Assembly (NCBI GenBank): GCA_002393705.1
Contig: DGTH01000031.1
Location: 14,319 to 24,605 of the forward strand
Direction of reading: 5' to 3'
Origin: Prevotella sp. UBA4341
Lineage (GTDB): Bacteria; Bacteroidota; Bacteroidia; Bacteroidales; Bacteroidaceae
Length of the DNA: 10,287 nucleotides
In this document: positions 5,202 through 10,287 of the stretch, piece after piece
Position numbering within the stretch: the first letter of the stretch is position 1
Layout of the letters: each line of letters starts with the position of its first letter
Program-made: the position numbers and the translations under genes
Notes under the pieces: generated by a model
The model's input: only the letters and a program-made list of their open reading frames with translations
What the model was told of the DNA's origin: nothing
Databases searched by the model: none

Positions 5202-6533
5202 ATGTCAACAATTACAGTACTTATTGTCACGCTCTTCGTTGTAGGCTACCTGTGCATAGCCCTGGAGAGCTTTACCCGCATCAACAAGGCCGCCATTGCG
5301 CTACTCATGTGCGTGGGCTGCTGGACGCTCTTTGTCCTGGCCCCCGGAGCCTACTACCCCGACGTGCCGGCCGACGGACTGATGCACCACATTGCCGAAG
5401 TCATTGAGCACCACTTGGGCGACGCCGGCGGCACGCTGTTCTTCCTGATGGGAGCCATGACCATCGTTGAGATAGTCGATTACAACGGGGGCTTCAACTT
5501 CGTGCGTGACACCCTCCAGACCAGCTCAAAGCGCAAGCTCCTGTGGCGCGTGGCCTTCATCACGTTCTTCCTGTCGGCCATCCTGGACAACCTCACTACC
5601 TCCATCGTCATGATTATGGTGCTCAGGAAACTGGTGCAGAACCACGAGGAGCGCATGATCTACGCCGCCCTGGTCATCATTGCGGCCAACTCCGGCGGAG
5701 CCTTCTCGCCCATTGGCGACGTAACGACCATCATGCTCTGGATTAAGGGCGTCATTACGGCTCAAGGCGTCATTACCGAAATATTCATCCCCTCGCTGGT
5801 CTCTATGGTCATTCCAGCGCTCATCATGCAGTACATGCTGAAGGGCAAGTTCGATGAAGAACAGACCCAGCAGATGGCCGTCGTGACTCAGTTTACCAAG
5901 ACGCAGCGTACCATCATCTTCTGGCTGGGCGTGGGCGGACTGTGCTTTGTGCCCGTCTTCAAGACGCTGACCCACCTGCCGCCGTTCATGGGCATTCTCC
6001 TTGTGCTGGGCGTACTGTGGACGGTGACGGAGATTTTCCACTACCACACTGACGAGGACGACACGATGGCCAAGCGCGTCAGCGACCTACTTTCCAAGAT
6101 AGACCTCGCCACCATCATGTTCTTCCTGGGCATCCTGATGGCCGTTGCCGTACTGCAGGAAATTGGCGTACTGGCGGCACTGGGCGAAGGACTCAACACG
6201 GCCTTCTCGGGCAACTACTACCTCATTAACGGCATCATCGGCATTCTGTCGAGCATTGTCGATAATGTGCCCTTAGTAGCCGGCTGCATGGGCATGTACC
6301 CCGTGGCCGAAACGGGAGCCATGGCTGTCGATGGCATCTTCTGGCAGCTGCTGGCCTACTGTGCCGGCGTGGGCGGCTCGATGCTCATCATCGGTTCGGC
6401 AGCCGGCGTGGTGGTCATGGGTCTTGAGAAGATTACCTTCGGCTGGTACCTCAAGCGCATTACGTGGGTAGTCTTCGTGGGCTACCTGGCCGGTATTCTG
6501 GTTTACTGGGTTGAGCGCACGCTGTTCTTCTAA
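5202..6533 (+). CDS. nhaD: NhaD-type Na+/H+ antiporter
   Basis: This complete 443-aa polytopic inner-membrane protein of the ion transporter (IT) superfamily would exchange cytoplasmic Na+ (or Li+) for external protons, for pH and sodium balance. It has about 10-12 hydrophobic segments in two related halves. Family landmarks are LFFLMGAMTIVEIVD (79-93), SAILDNLTTSIVM (125-137), NSGGAFSPIGDVTTIMLW (163-180), and in the second half SSIVDNVPLVAG (350-361) and GVGGSMLIIGSAAGVVVMG (389-407). The paired DN motifs (129-130, 354-355) sit in the two re-entrant/transport cores. The start ATG 5202 is preceded by an A/C-rich leader and the promoter element at 5158. A MATE exporter gene follows after 9 bp, so the two are almost certainly one operon; Na+ gradient use by the exporter would link them functionally. 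The two genes are GC-rich compared with the spacers, with no sign of recent transfer. Confidence 0.95.
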   Translation: MSTITVLIVTLFVVGYLCIALESFTRINKAAIALLMCVGCWTLFVLAPGAYYPDVPADGLMHHIAEVIEHHLGDAGGTLFFLMGAMTIVEIVDYNGGFNFVRDTLQTSSKRKLLWRVAFITFFLSAILDNLTTSIVMIMVLRKLVQNHEERMIYAALVIIAANSGGAFSPIGDVTTIMLWIKGVITAQGVITEIFIPSLVSMVIPALIMQYMLKGKFDEEQTQQMAVVTQFTKTQRTIIFWLGVGGLCFVPVFKTLTHLPPFMGILLVLGVLWTVTEIFHYHTDEDDTMAKRVSDLLSKIDLATIMFFLGILMAVAVLQEIGVLAALGEGLNTAFSGNYYLINGIIGILSSIVDNVPLVAGCMGMYPVAETGAMAVDGIFWQLLAYCAGVGGSMLIIGSAAGVVVMGLEKITFGWYLKRITWVVFVGYLAGILVYWVERTLFF

Positions 6534-6542
6534 AAATAGTCA

Positions 6543-7913
6543 ATGAAGCAAGACCTGCTGGCCTACATACGCGAAGGGCGCCCCATGACTCAGAGCGAGA
6601 AGCTGAGGCTCATCGTCAGCCTGAGCGTCCCCTCTATCCTGGCGCAAATCTCGGCCACCGTGATGTTCTTCATCGATGCCTCGATGGTGGGACATCTCGG
6701 TGCCCGGGCTTCGGCGGCCATCGGTCTTGTTGAAACGACGGGCTGGCTCATGGGCGGACTGGCCTCGGCGGCCAACATGGGCTTTGCCGTCCAGGTGGCC
6801 CACTTCATTGGGGCCAACGACTTCGAGGCGGCCCGCAGGGTCATGCGGCAATCGTTCGTCTGCTGTCTCATCTGGTCGCTCACCATCACGCTGACGGCCT
6901 TGGCCTGCGGGCCTTTCCTGCCCTACTGGCTGGGCGGCACGGAGGAGATAGCCCACGATGCCTCGCTCTACTTCATGCTCATCGGTGTCTTTGGCATGTT
7001 CTTCCAGATGGAGGGGCTGGCGGGCTCCATGCTGAAGAGTTCGGGCAACATGAAGGTGCCGTCGGTGCTGAACATCCTGATGTGCGTCATGGACGTGGTG
7101 TTCAATTACTTCTTTATCTACATCCTCGAGTTGGGCGTCATGGGTGCCGCCTTAGGCACGGGTCTGGCCGAAATCGTCACGGCCGCGCTCATGCTCTACT
7201 TCCTCGTCTGGCGGTCCGACATTCTCGGACTGCGGGGCCGCCCAGGCTCCTTCCGTCCGCAGGAGTCAACCGTCCGCACGGCCTTTAAGATAGGTGCGCC
7301 CATGGGGCTGCAACACCTGCTCATGGGGTCGGCGCAGATTGTGAGCACGCTCATCGTGGCCCCCTTAGGCACCATAGCCATAGCGGCCCACTCGCTGGCC
7401 ATCACCGTCGAGAGCCTTTGCTACATGCCGGGCTACGGTATTTCCGAGGCTGCCACCACGCTCGTGGGCCAGGGCATCGGAGCCGGCCAGAAACTGCTCA
7501 CGCACTCCTTCGCACGCATGTCGGTAGGCCTGGGCATCGGCATTATGACCATGATGGGCGTGCTGATGTATATCTTTGCCCCTGAGCTGATGTCTATCAT
7601 GACGCCCGTAGCCGAAATACGCGACCTGGGCGCCCACGTCCTGCGCATCGAGGCCTTTGCCGAACCCATGTTTGCAGCGGCCATTGTCTGCAACGGTGTC
7701 TTCATAGGTGCCGGCGACACGCTGCGCCCTGCCGTCATGAGCCTTTGCTGCATGTGGGGTGTACGCCTGACGCTGGCTGCCCTGCTGGCCCGCGAGTACG
7801 GACTGCCGGGCGTCTGGACGGCCATGGCCATCGAGCTCACCGTGCGCGGACTACTCTTCTTGAGCCGCCTCTTCTTCGGGCGCTGGCAGGAAAGGCTGAG
7901 CGTTAAGGGTTGA
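6543..7913 (+). CDS. MATE family multidrug/toxic compound exporter
   Basis: This complete 456-aa inner-membrane transporter has the two-fold MATE arrangement of 12 membrane segments. The first half starts SLSVPSILAQISATVMFFIDASMVGHLG (two blocks: SVPSILAQ, 28-35, and FIDASMVGHLG, 43-53), and the second starts KIGAPMGLQHLL (247-258) with AIAAHSLAI (282-290). VGQGIGAGQ (311-319) and GAGDTLRPAVMS (391-402) are further MATE-like blocks. Such proteins expel cationic dyes, drugs or metabolites by antiport with Na+ or H+. Coupling ion and substrate cannot be read from the sequence, but the adjacent Na+/H+ antiporter makes Na+ coupling attractive; this is inference. The ATG at 6543 is 9 bp after the nhaD TAA, with AATAGTC before it and no Shine-Dalgarno site. 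A Met at residue 15 is a less likely alternative start. Confidence 0.93.
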   Translation: MKQDLLAYIREGRPMTQSEKLRLIVSLSVPSILAQISATVMFFIDASMVGHLGARASAAIGLVETTGWLMGGLASAANMGFAVQVAHFIGANDFEAARRVMRQSFVCCLIWSLTITLTALACGPFLPYWLGGTEEIAHDASLYFMLIGVFGMFFQMEGLAGSMLKSSGNMKVPSVLNILMCVMDVVFNYFFIYILELGVMGAALGTGLAEIVTAALMLYFLVWRSDILGLRGRPGSFRPQESTVRTAFKIGAPMGLQHLLMGSAQIVSTLIVAPLGTIAIAAHSLAITVESLCYMPGYGISEAATTLVGQGIGAGQKLLTHSFARMSVGLGIGIMTMMGVLMYIFAPELMSIMTPVAEIRDLGAHVLRIEAFAEPMFAAAIVCNGVFIGAGDTLRPAVMSLCCMWGVRLTLAALLAREYGLPGVWTAMAIELTVRGLLFLSRLFFGRWQERLSVKG

Positions 7914-7923
7914 GAGCGTACAG

Positions 7924-7959
7924 AAAAATGCGGTTCCCGGAATCACTCCGAAAACCGCA
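7924..7959 (-). terminator. Rho-independent terminator for the small leftward unit
   Basis: A stem of TGCGGTT with AACCGCA (7929-7935 and 7953-7959) has an inner CGGA/TCCG pairing. On the minus strand it is followed directly by TTTTT (7928-7924). On the plus strand the hairpin is not followed by T residues, so it suits leftward transcripts better than the converging MATE operon. Confidence 0.75.
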
Positions 7960-8009
7960 CTCTGAATATTAATAACTAAAAACCTAAAATCTAATGCTCT
8001 CTCTCATGT

Positions 8010-8093
8010 TTAGCGCTTTTCTATGCTACGGTCAATCACAAATGCCGATACTGCAAAGATAGCGAACAGTTCAATTAATAATGTTAGTGTCAT
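8010..8093 (-). CDS. Putative 27-aa single-span membrane peptide
   Basis: A short frame starts with ATG at 8093 and ends with TAA at 8010-8012. It encodes a peptide beginning MTLTLLIELFAIFAV, continuing with a few more hydrophobic residues, and ending DRSIEKR. About 20 consecutive uncharged residues interrupted by one Glu, followed by a basic tail, is the pattern of a small single-span membrane peptide with a cytoplasmic C-terminus. The frame lies in an isolated transcription unit: a good promoter at 8240-8271, a leader of roughly 140 nt rich in purines, and a terminator after the stop. No other frame in the 406-bp gap looks coding. I do not recognise a named family. The unit might instead be a small RNA with a chance ORF; the composition of the peptide argues for translation. 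Confidence 0.6.
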   Translation of the reverse strand: MTLTLLIELFAIFAVSAFVIDRSIEKR

Positions 8094-8239
8094 AATGTTA
8101 CCCTTTCTTTTACTTTAGTTCAACAATCTTTTACCTTTTTACTTTCTCTCAAACTTTTTTTCTTTAATGTTCGTGTTATCCTTTCTTTCTACCCTAAACC
8201 TATCTTATATTGAGGCGGGTGTTTTTTCCTTTTGACAGT

Positions 8240-8271
8240 GCAAAGGTAAGGCGAATTTTTGTTCGCTCCAA
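8240..8271 (-). promoter_or_regulatory. Bacteroidetes-type promoter for the small-peptide unit
   Basis: On the minus strand TTG (8271-8269) is separated by exactly 20 bp from TACCTTTG (8248-8241). This is the best complete match to the -33/-7 consensus in the window. It lies just past the rsmA terminator and reads toward the 27-aa ORF, giving a leader of about 140 nt whose stretch 8094-8230 is purine-rich on the transcript (many AAAG and GAAA runs) and has no other ATG-initiated frame. Confidence 0.75.
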
Positions 8272-8293
8272 CATTTCTGGGCCGTTTTTTTGG

Positions 8294-8311
8294 AAAAACG
8301 CCCCCGTTTTT
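8294..8311 (-). terminator. Probable terminator of rsmA
   Basis: AAAAACG (8294-8300) and CGTTTTT (8305-8311) pair around a four-base GC loop, 8 bp after the rsmA stop. On the minus strand the 3' arm itself ends in TTTTT followed by CC and a second run after it. It is GC-poor in the stem, so efficiency is uncertain. Confidence 0.55.
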
Positions 8312-8319
8312 GACCTACA

Positions 8320-9444
8320 TCAATTGTTTGTGTTCGCACACAGGGCCTTTTCCACCCAATTTGTGAGCTCTACGAACTCTGCTATTGACAGCTGCTCCGG
8401 GCGTTTGGTCATAAAACGTTCTATCCTTTCTTCTCGAGGTGCGAGGTGCGAGGCACGAGGTGCGAGGTGCGAGGCACGAGGTGCGAGGTGCGAGGTACGA
8501 GGTACGAGATTACCTTGCACGCCCTCCTCTGCCTCTAAACTATTCTCGCACCTCGTACCTCGTACCTCGTACCTCGAAGATTCCTCGTACCTCGAAGATT
8601 CCTCGCACCTCGAAAACAGCTGGCGCAGCGACACGCGCAGCATCTTGCGACGCTGCTGGAAGACCGTCTTGACTACGCGCCGAAACAGCTGCTCGTCACA
8701 GCCCAGATGCGCCGTGGCGTTGCGCGTCATGCGGATGACGGCACTCTTCACCTTCGGAGGCGGATTGAACACCCCTTCATCCACGGTGAAGAGATACTCC
8801 ACGTCGTACCACGCCTGTATCAGCACCGAGAGGATGCCGTAGGCCTTAGTGCCCGGCTGGGAGGCTATGCGCTGGGCCACCTCTCGCTGTATCATGCCTG
8901 TGCAGCAGGGTATGAGGTCGCGGTTGTCTATCATCTTGAAGAATATCTGCGACGATATGTCGTACGGATAGTTGCCCGTCAGGACGAACTGCCCTCCCTG
9001 AAACAGTTCCCTGAGGTCCATGCGCAGGAAGTCGCCCTCAATGATTTCCGGGATTCTTCGGGAAACGCGGTGCGAGGTATTTCCTCGAGGTGCGAGGTGC
9101 GAGGTACGAGGTACGAGATTACCTTGCACGCCCTCCTCTGCCTCTAAACTATCCTCGCACCTCGTACCTCGTACCTCGTACCTCGAAGACTCCTCGTACC
9201 TCGAAGACTCCTCGTACCTCGAAAAGTACTCCTTCAGATACGCCACGCTCTCGGTGTCTATCTCTACGAGCTTCAGCTCGCGTGGCTTCTCCATGAGGTA
9301 CTGCGTCAGCACACCCATGCCGGGACCCACTTCGAGCACGGGCAGCCCTGGGCAGGCATCCACCGTGTCAGCTATGCGGCGGGCAATGGTCAGGTCAGTC
9401 AGAAAGTGCTGACCCAGGTTCTTCTTCGGCTTTACTTGTTTCAT
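8320..9444 (-). CDS. rsmA: 16S rRNA dimethyladenosine transferase with two repeat-encoded inserts
   Basis: RsmA (KsgA) dimethylates two adjacent adenosines in helix 45 of 16S rRNA, using S-adenosylmethionine, during 30S assembly. Landmarks are the N-terminal KPKKNLGQHFLTD (5-17), SAM motif I EVGPGMGVLT (38-47), the acidic motif LVEID (59-63), the catalytic NYPYDISSQ (158-166), FNPPPKVKSAVI (226-237) and the Bacteroidetes-like end KRPEQLSIAEFVELTN (347-362). The protein is 374 aa against the usual 260-270. The excess is two inserts, residues about 75-126 and 278-337, encoded by two near-identical copies of the CGAGGTR hairpin element. Each reads out as SRYEES/RYEVRGTR-type, then SLEAEEGVQGN, then LVPRTSHLAPR-type peptide. 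They fall after KEYF and after LRQLF, positions that in relatives are surface loops, and all known motifs stay intact, so activity is plausible. The start ATG 9444 follows a good promoter at 9480-9511. Confidence 0.95.
   Translation of the reverse strand: MKQVKPKKNLGQHFLTDLTIARRIADTVDACPGLPVLEVGPGMGVLTQYLMEKPRELKLVEIDTESVAYLKEYFSRYEESSRYEESSRYEVRGTRCEDSLEAEEGVQGNLVPRTSHLAPRGNTSHRVSRRIPEIIEGDFLRMDLRELFQGGQFVLTGNYPYDISSQIFFKMIDNRDLIPCCTGMIQREVAQRIASQPGTKAYGILSVLIQAWYDVEYLFTVDEGVFNPPPKVKSAVIRMTRNATAHLGCDEQLFRRVVKTVFQQRRKMLRVSLRQLFSRCEESSRYEESSRYEVRGTRCENSLEAEEGVQGNLVPRTSHLAPRASHLAPRASHLAPREERIERFMTKRPEQLSIAEFVELTNWVEKALCANTNN
8435..8613. repeat. CGAGGTR hairpin element, rsmA 3' copy
   Basis: The left arm has ten 7-bp units of the CGAGGTG/CGAGGCA/CGAGGTA type (8435-8504) plus CGAG, including a 21-bp third-order repeat (GTG, GTG, GCA) present about two and a half times. 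The core ATTACCTTGCA...CTATT occupies 8509-8544. The right arm has four CTCGYAC units (8545-8572), then CTCGA and AGATTC spacers alternating with CTCGYAC to 8613. The arms are inverted, so the whole can fold into a long hairpin in RNA or single-stranded DNA. Inside rsmA it encodes residues about 278-337. Confidence 0.95.
9067..9222. repeat. CGAGGTR hairpin element, rsmA 5' copy
   Basis: The left arm begins with an outlying GGTGCGAGGTA unit (9069-9079) and continues from 9086 with CGAGGTG and CGAGGTA units to 9117. The core at 9118-9153 is identical to the 8509-8544 copy except for its last base (TATC for TATT, Asp for Asn in the protein). The right arm runs to 9222 with CTCGYAC units and an 18-bp repeat that includes AGACTC where the other copy has AGATTC. 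It encodes RsmA residues about 75-126. The left arm is shorter than in the 3' copy. Confidence 0.95.
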
Positions 9445-9479
9445 TGGCGTAACACATTATTATATTTATATACTGCCCA

Positions 9480-9511
9480 CAAAGGTACGACTTTTTTCTT
9501 TAATCCACCAA
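9480..9511 (-). promoter_or_regulatory. Bacteroidetes-type promoter of rsmA
   Basis: On the minus strand TTG (9511-9509), a 21-bp spacer and TACCTTTG (9487-9480) are followed 35 nt later by the rsmA ATG. This gives a leader of roughly 30 nt, A/T-rich and without a Shine-Dalgarno site. Confidence 0.65.
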
Positions 9512-9726
9512 CAAAACTGGGAAAAAACGCTCCTTCGACAAATCCACGAATCGAGTTGACTGAAAAAGCATGCTTCCACTTTCAGCCGCATTTGCCGATG
9601 AACAGAGGGAAGGATTGGGTAATGTTACTTTCATCAATGCAAATATCAGGCCATTTTTAACAACAACATTTTCCGCCTGCTTATAATACTTTTGCCGGAA
9701 TGGCATAATTAATCAAAATTTATTTG

Positions 9727-9734
9727 TATTTTTG
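9727..9734 (+). promoter_or_regulatory. Bacteroidetes-type -7 element for mntA-hepT
   Basis: TATTTTTG matches TAnnTTTG and lies 20 nt before the mntA ATG. The -33 region has no clear TTG at the right distance, so the call is weaker than for rsmA. TACTTTTG at 9687-9694 is the competing candidate. Confidence 0.45.
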
Positions 9735-9754
9735 TAGCGGATTTCTAAAACGAA

Positions 9755-10069
9755 ATGCTTATGAATACTCAGGTAATGCAGAAGACGATAGCCGACTACT
9801 TCAAGACGCAGCCCGTCTTGAAAGCATGGCTCTTCGGGTCGTTCGCCCGAGGCGAGGAAACTCCCAGGAGCGATGTTGATATACTTTTTGTTCCCGACTA
9901 TTCCGGCAAACCCTTCACGCTTTTCACGCACGGTGGTATGCTGATGGACTTGCAGGAACTGCTTGGCCGTGAAGTCGATTTGGTTGTGGAAGGGTCACTC
10001 CGTCCATACGCCGCAGAAACCGCTAACCGTGATAAAATATTGATTTATGAGAGAAAGAGCGAGGGATAA
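9755..10069 (+). CDS. mntA: MntA-type minimal nucleotidyltransferase antitoxin
   Basis: This complete 104-aa protein has the minimal nucleotidyltransferase fold. The signature GSFARG..SDVD fits GS-x10-D-x-D exactly: G28, S29, D40, D42, with a third carboxylate likely at D75 in REVDLVVE. In type VII MntA/HepT systems this protein AMPylates a tyrosine of the HEPN RNase toxin and so silences it. The ATG at 9755 is used here; the Met at residue 3 (9761) is equally possible and is closer to typical lengths. The downstream HepT frame starts at 10047, overlapping the end of mntA by 23 bp, which is the usual tight coupling of such pairs. Because the partner appears interrupted, this antitoxin may now have no active toxin to control. 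The cytoplasmic location is inferred from the lack of signal or membrane segments. Confidence 0.9.
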   Translation: MLMNTQVMQKTIADYFKTQPVLKAWLFGSFARGEETPRSDVDILFVPDYSGKPFTLFTHGGMLMDLQELLGREVDLVVEGSLRPYAAETANRDKILIYERKSEG

Positions 10070-10214
10070 GGGACGTTTGGAGGACATCATCGAGTATTCC
10101 GCTAATGTAACGATGCTCATTGAAGGTTATTCGCTTGAAACACTGATTGCTGACAAGCGCACTTACTATTCGGTAATGAAGAATATTGAGGGTACTAAAA
10201 TTGTCTGGGGTTAA
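10047..10214 (+). pseudogene. hepT: HepT-type HEPN toxin, truncated after about 48 residues
   Basis: The frame starts ATG at 10047 inside the end of mntA and reads MRERARDKGRLEDIIEYSAN..., with the ADKRTYYSVMKNIE block (35-48) typical of HepT/DUF86 HEPN proteins. Full-length members are about 110 aa and continue after this block with a GEA-type helix and then the catalytic R-x4-6-H-x-x-Y motif. Here similarity stops after NIE, and six unrelated codons (GTKIVW) and Gly lead to a TAA at 10212-10214, giving 55 aa. The break coincides with an inverted repeat starting at 10191, so an inserted element is the likely cause. The catalytic half of the toxin is missing from the visible frame. It could resume beyond the window if the element is short. 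The missing stretch was judged from memory of the family, not from an alignment. Confidence 0.75.
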
Positions 10215-10287
10215 AAAAACTTCGTGTTTTTATTTTGTTTTGTGCTCACTTTTTAGTACCTTTGGCTTCGCCGAAGGTACTTACGCT
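10191..10287. mobile_element. Probable left end of an inserted element, hairpin-rich, runs off the window
   Basis: GGTACTAAAA (10191-10200) and its exact complement TTTTAGTACC (10251-10260) bracket 50 bp, and overlap a second hairpin, 10256-10280, with an 11-bp stem (one G-T pair) around a TTC loop. A weaker A/T stem around ACTTCGT lies at 10213-10231. The region starts exactly where the HepT reading frame loses family similarity. No transposase frame is visible in the 97 bp available, so the element type is unknown and the call rests on position and structure. Confidence 0.5.

Larger units (their letters stand above)
9445..9754. other. 310-bp divergent intergenic spacer between rsmA and mntA
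   Basis: The spacer holds the leftward rsmA promoter (9480-9511) and rightward TAnnTTTG elements before mntA. The middle, 9515-9680, shows no convincing gene: short frames on both strands lack family features and heptamer repeats are absent. A second TAnnTTTG match, TACTTTTG at 9687-9694, reads rightward and could be an alternative mntA promoter. Confidence 0.6.

Noticed and set aside
5526..6047. 173-aa minus-strand frame opposite nhaD
   Set aside because: Composition is rich in His, Glu, Asp and Arg with no fold-like pattern, which is expected opposite a GC-rich membrane protein gene.
7929..7959. Terminator of the nhaD-MATE operon on the plus strand
   Set aside because: The hairpin is followed by CTCTGAATATT with no T tract in that direction; the T tract is on the minus-strand side. 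Some bidirectional effect cannot be excluded.
8210..8842. 210-aa plus-strand frame opposite rsmA
   Set aside because: It spans the rsmA terminator and 3' end and is open mainly because the CGAGGTR repeats have no stops on either strand.
8435..9222. CRISPR-like array
   Set aside because: Units are 7 bp with no unique spacers of regular length, and the larger structure is an inverted repeat inside a coding gene.
9500..9706. 68-aa minus-strand frame and an overlapping plus-strand frame between rsmA and mntA
   Set aside because: Neither shows a recognisable domain, and the minus-strand frame runs into the rsmA promoter. I treat the region as spacer.

Overview
The window looks like a chromosomal segment from a Bacteroidales bacterium, most likely Prevotellaceae-like. 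The reasons are a RecA of Bacteroidetes type, a Bacteroidetes-type RsmA ending (KRPEQLS..EFVELTN), several promoters fitting the Bacteroidetes sigma-ABfr consensus (TTG, about 20 bp, TAnnTTTG), and A-rich stretches instead of clear Shine-Dalgarno sites before genes. Genus assignment is inference.

Layout. Bases 1-237 hold the C-terminal end of an M15-type peptidoglycan peptidase. It converges, with 2 bp between stop codons, on a leftward gene series from 5096 to 240: an unassigned 184-aa protein, a saccharopine-dehydrogenase-fold protein (probably carboxy(nor)spermidine dehydrogenase), recA, a sugar-phosphate-type nucleotidyltransferase, and a CDP-alcohol phosphatidyltransferase. The last two are 1 bp apart and look like consecutive steps: activation of a phosphorylated alcohol, then transfer from a CDP intermediate at the membrane. 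A divergent promoter region (5097-5201) leads rightward into nhaD and a MATE exporter, 9 bp apart, a plausible ion-coupled membrane pair. From 7914 to 8319 lies a small self-contained leftward unit: promoter, purine-rich leader, a 27-codon hydrophobic ORF and a terminator. rsmA (ksgA) follows leftward. After a 310-bp divergent spacer comes a rightward MntA/HepT-type toxin-antitoxin pair. Its HepT reading frame breaks off after about 48 family-like residues, where hairpin-rich DNA begins and runs to the window end, probably an inserted element.

The most unusual content is a set of short tandem repeats, mostly built on 7-bp units, with at least six different unit sequences. They fill the intergenic spacers and also sit in frame inside four genes: rsmA (two large inserts), the nucleotidyltransferase (two), the saccharopine-dehydrogenase-like gene, and the N-terminus of the CDP-alcohol transferase. 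One family, CGAGGTR, forms a composite hairpin element: heptamer arms in inverted orientation around a 36-37 bp core beginning ATTACCTTGCA and ending TATT or TATC. It occurs three times: once between genes and twice inside rsmA, where it adds roughly 112 residues. The clearest in-gene families are heptamers that carry no stop codon on the strand read, whereas the AATTCAT family, which has stops on both strands, is found only between genes. This looks like a filter on an active repeat-spreading process and is the best candidate here for an undescribed system.
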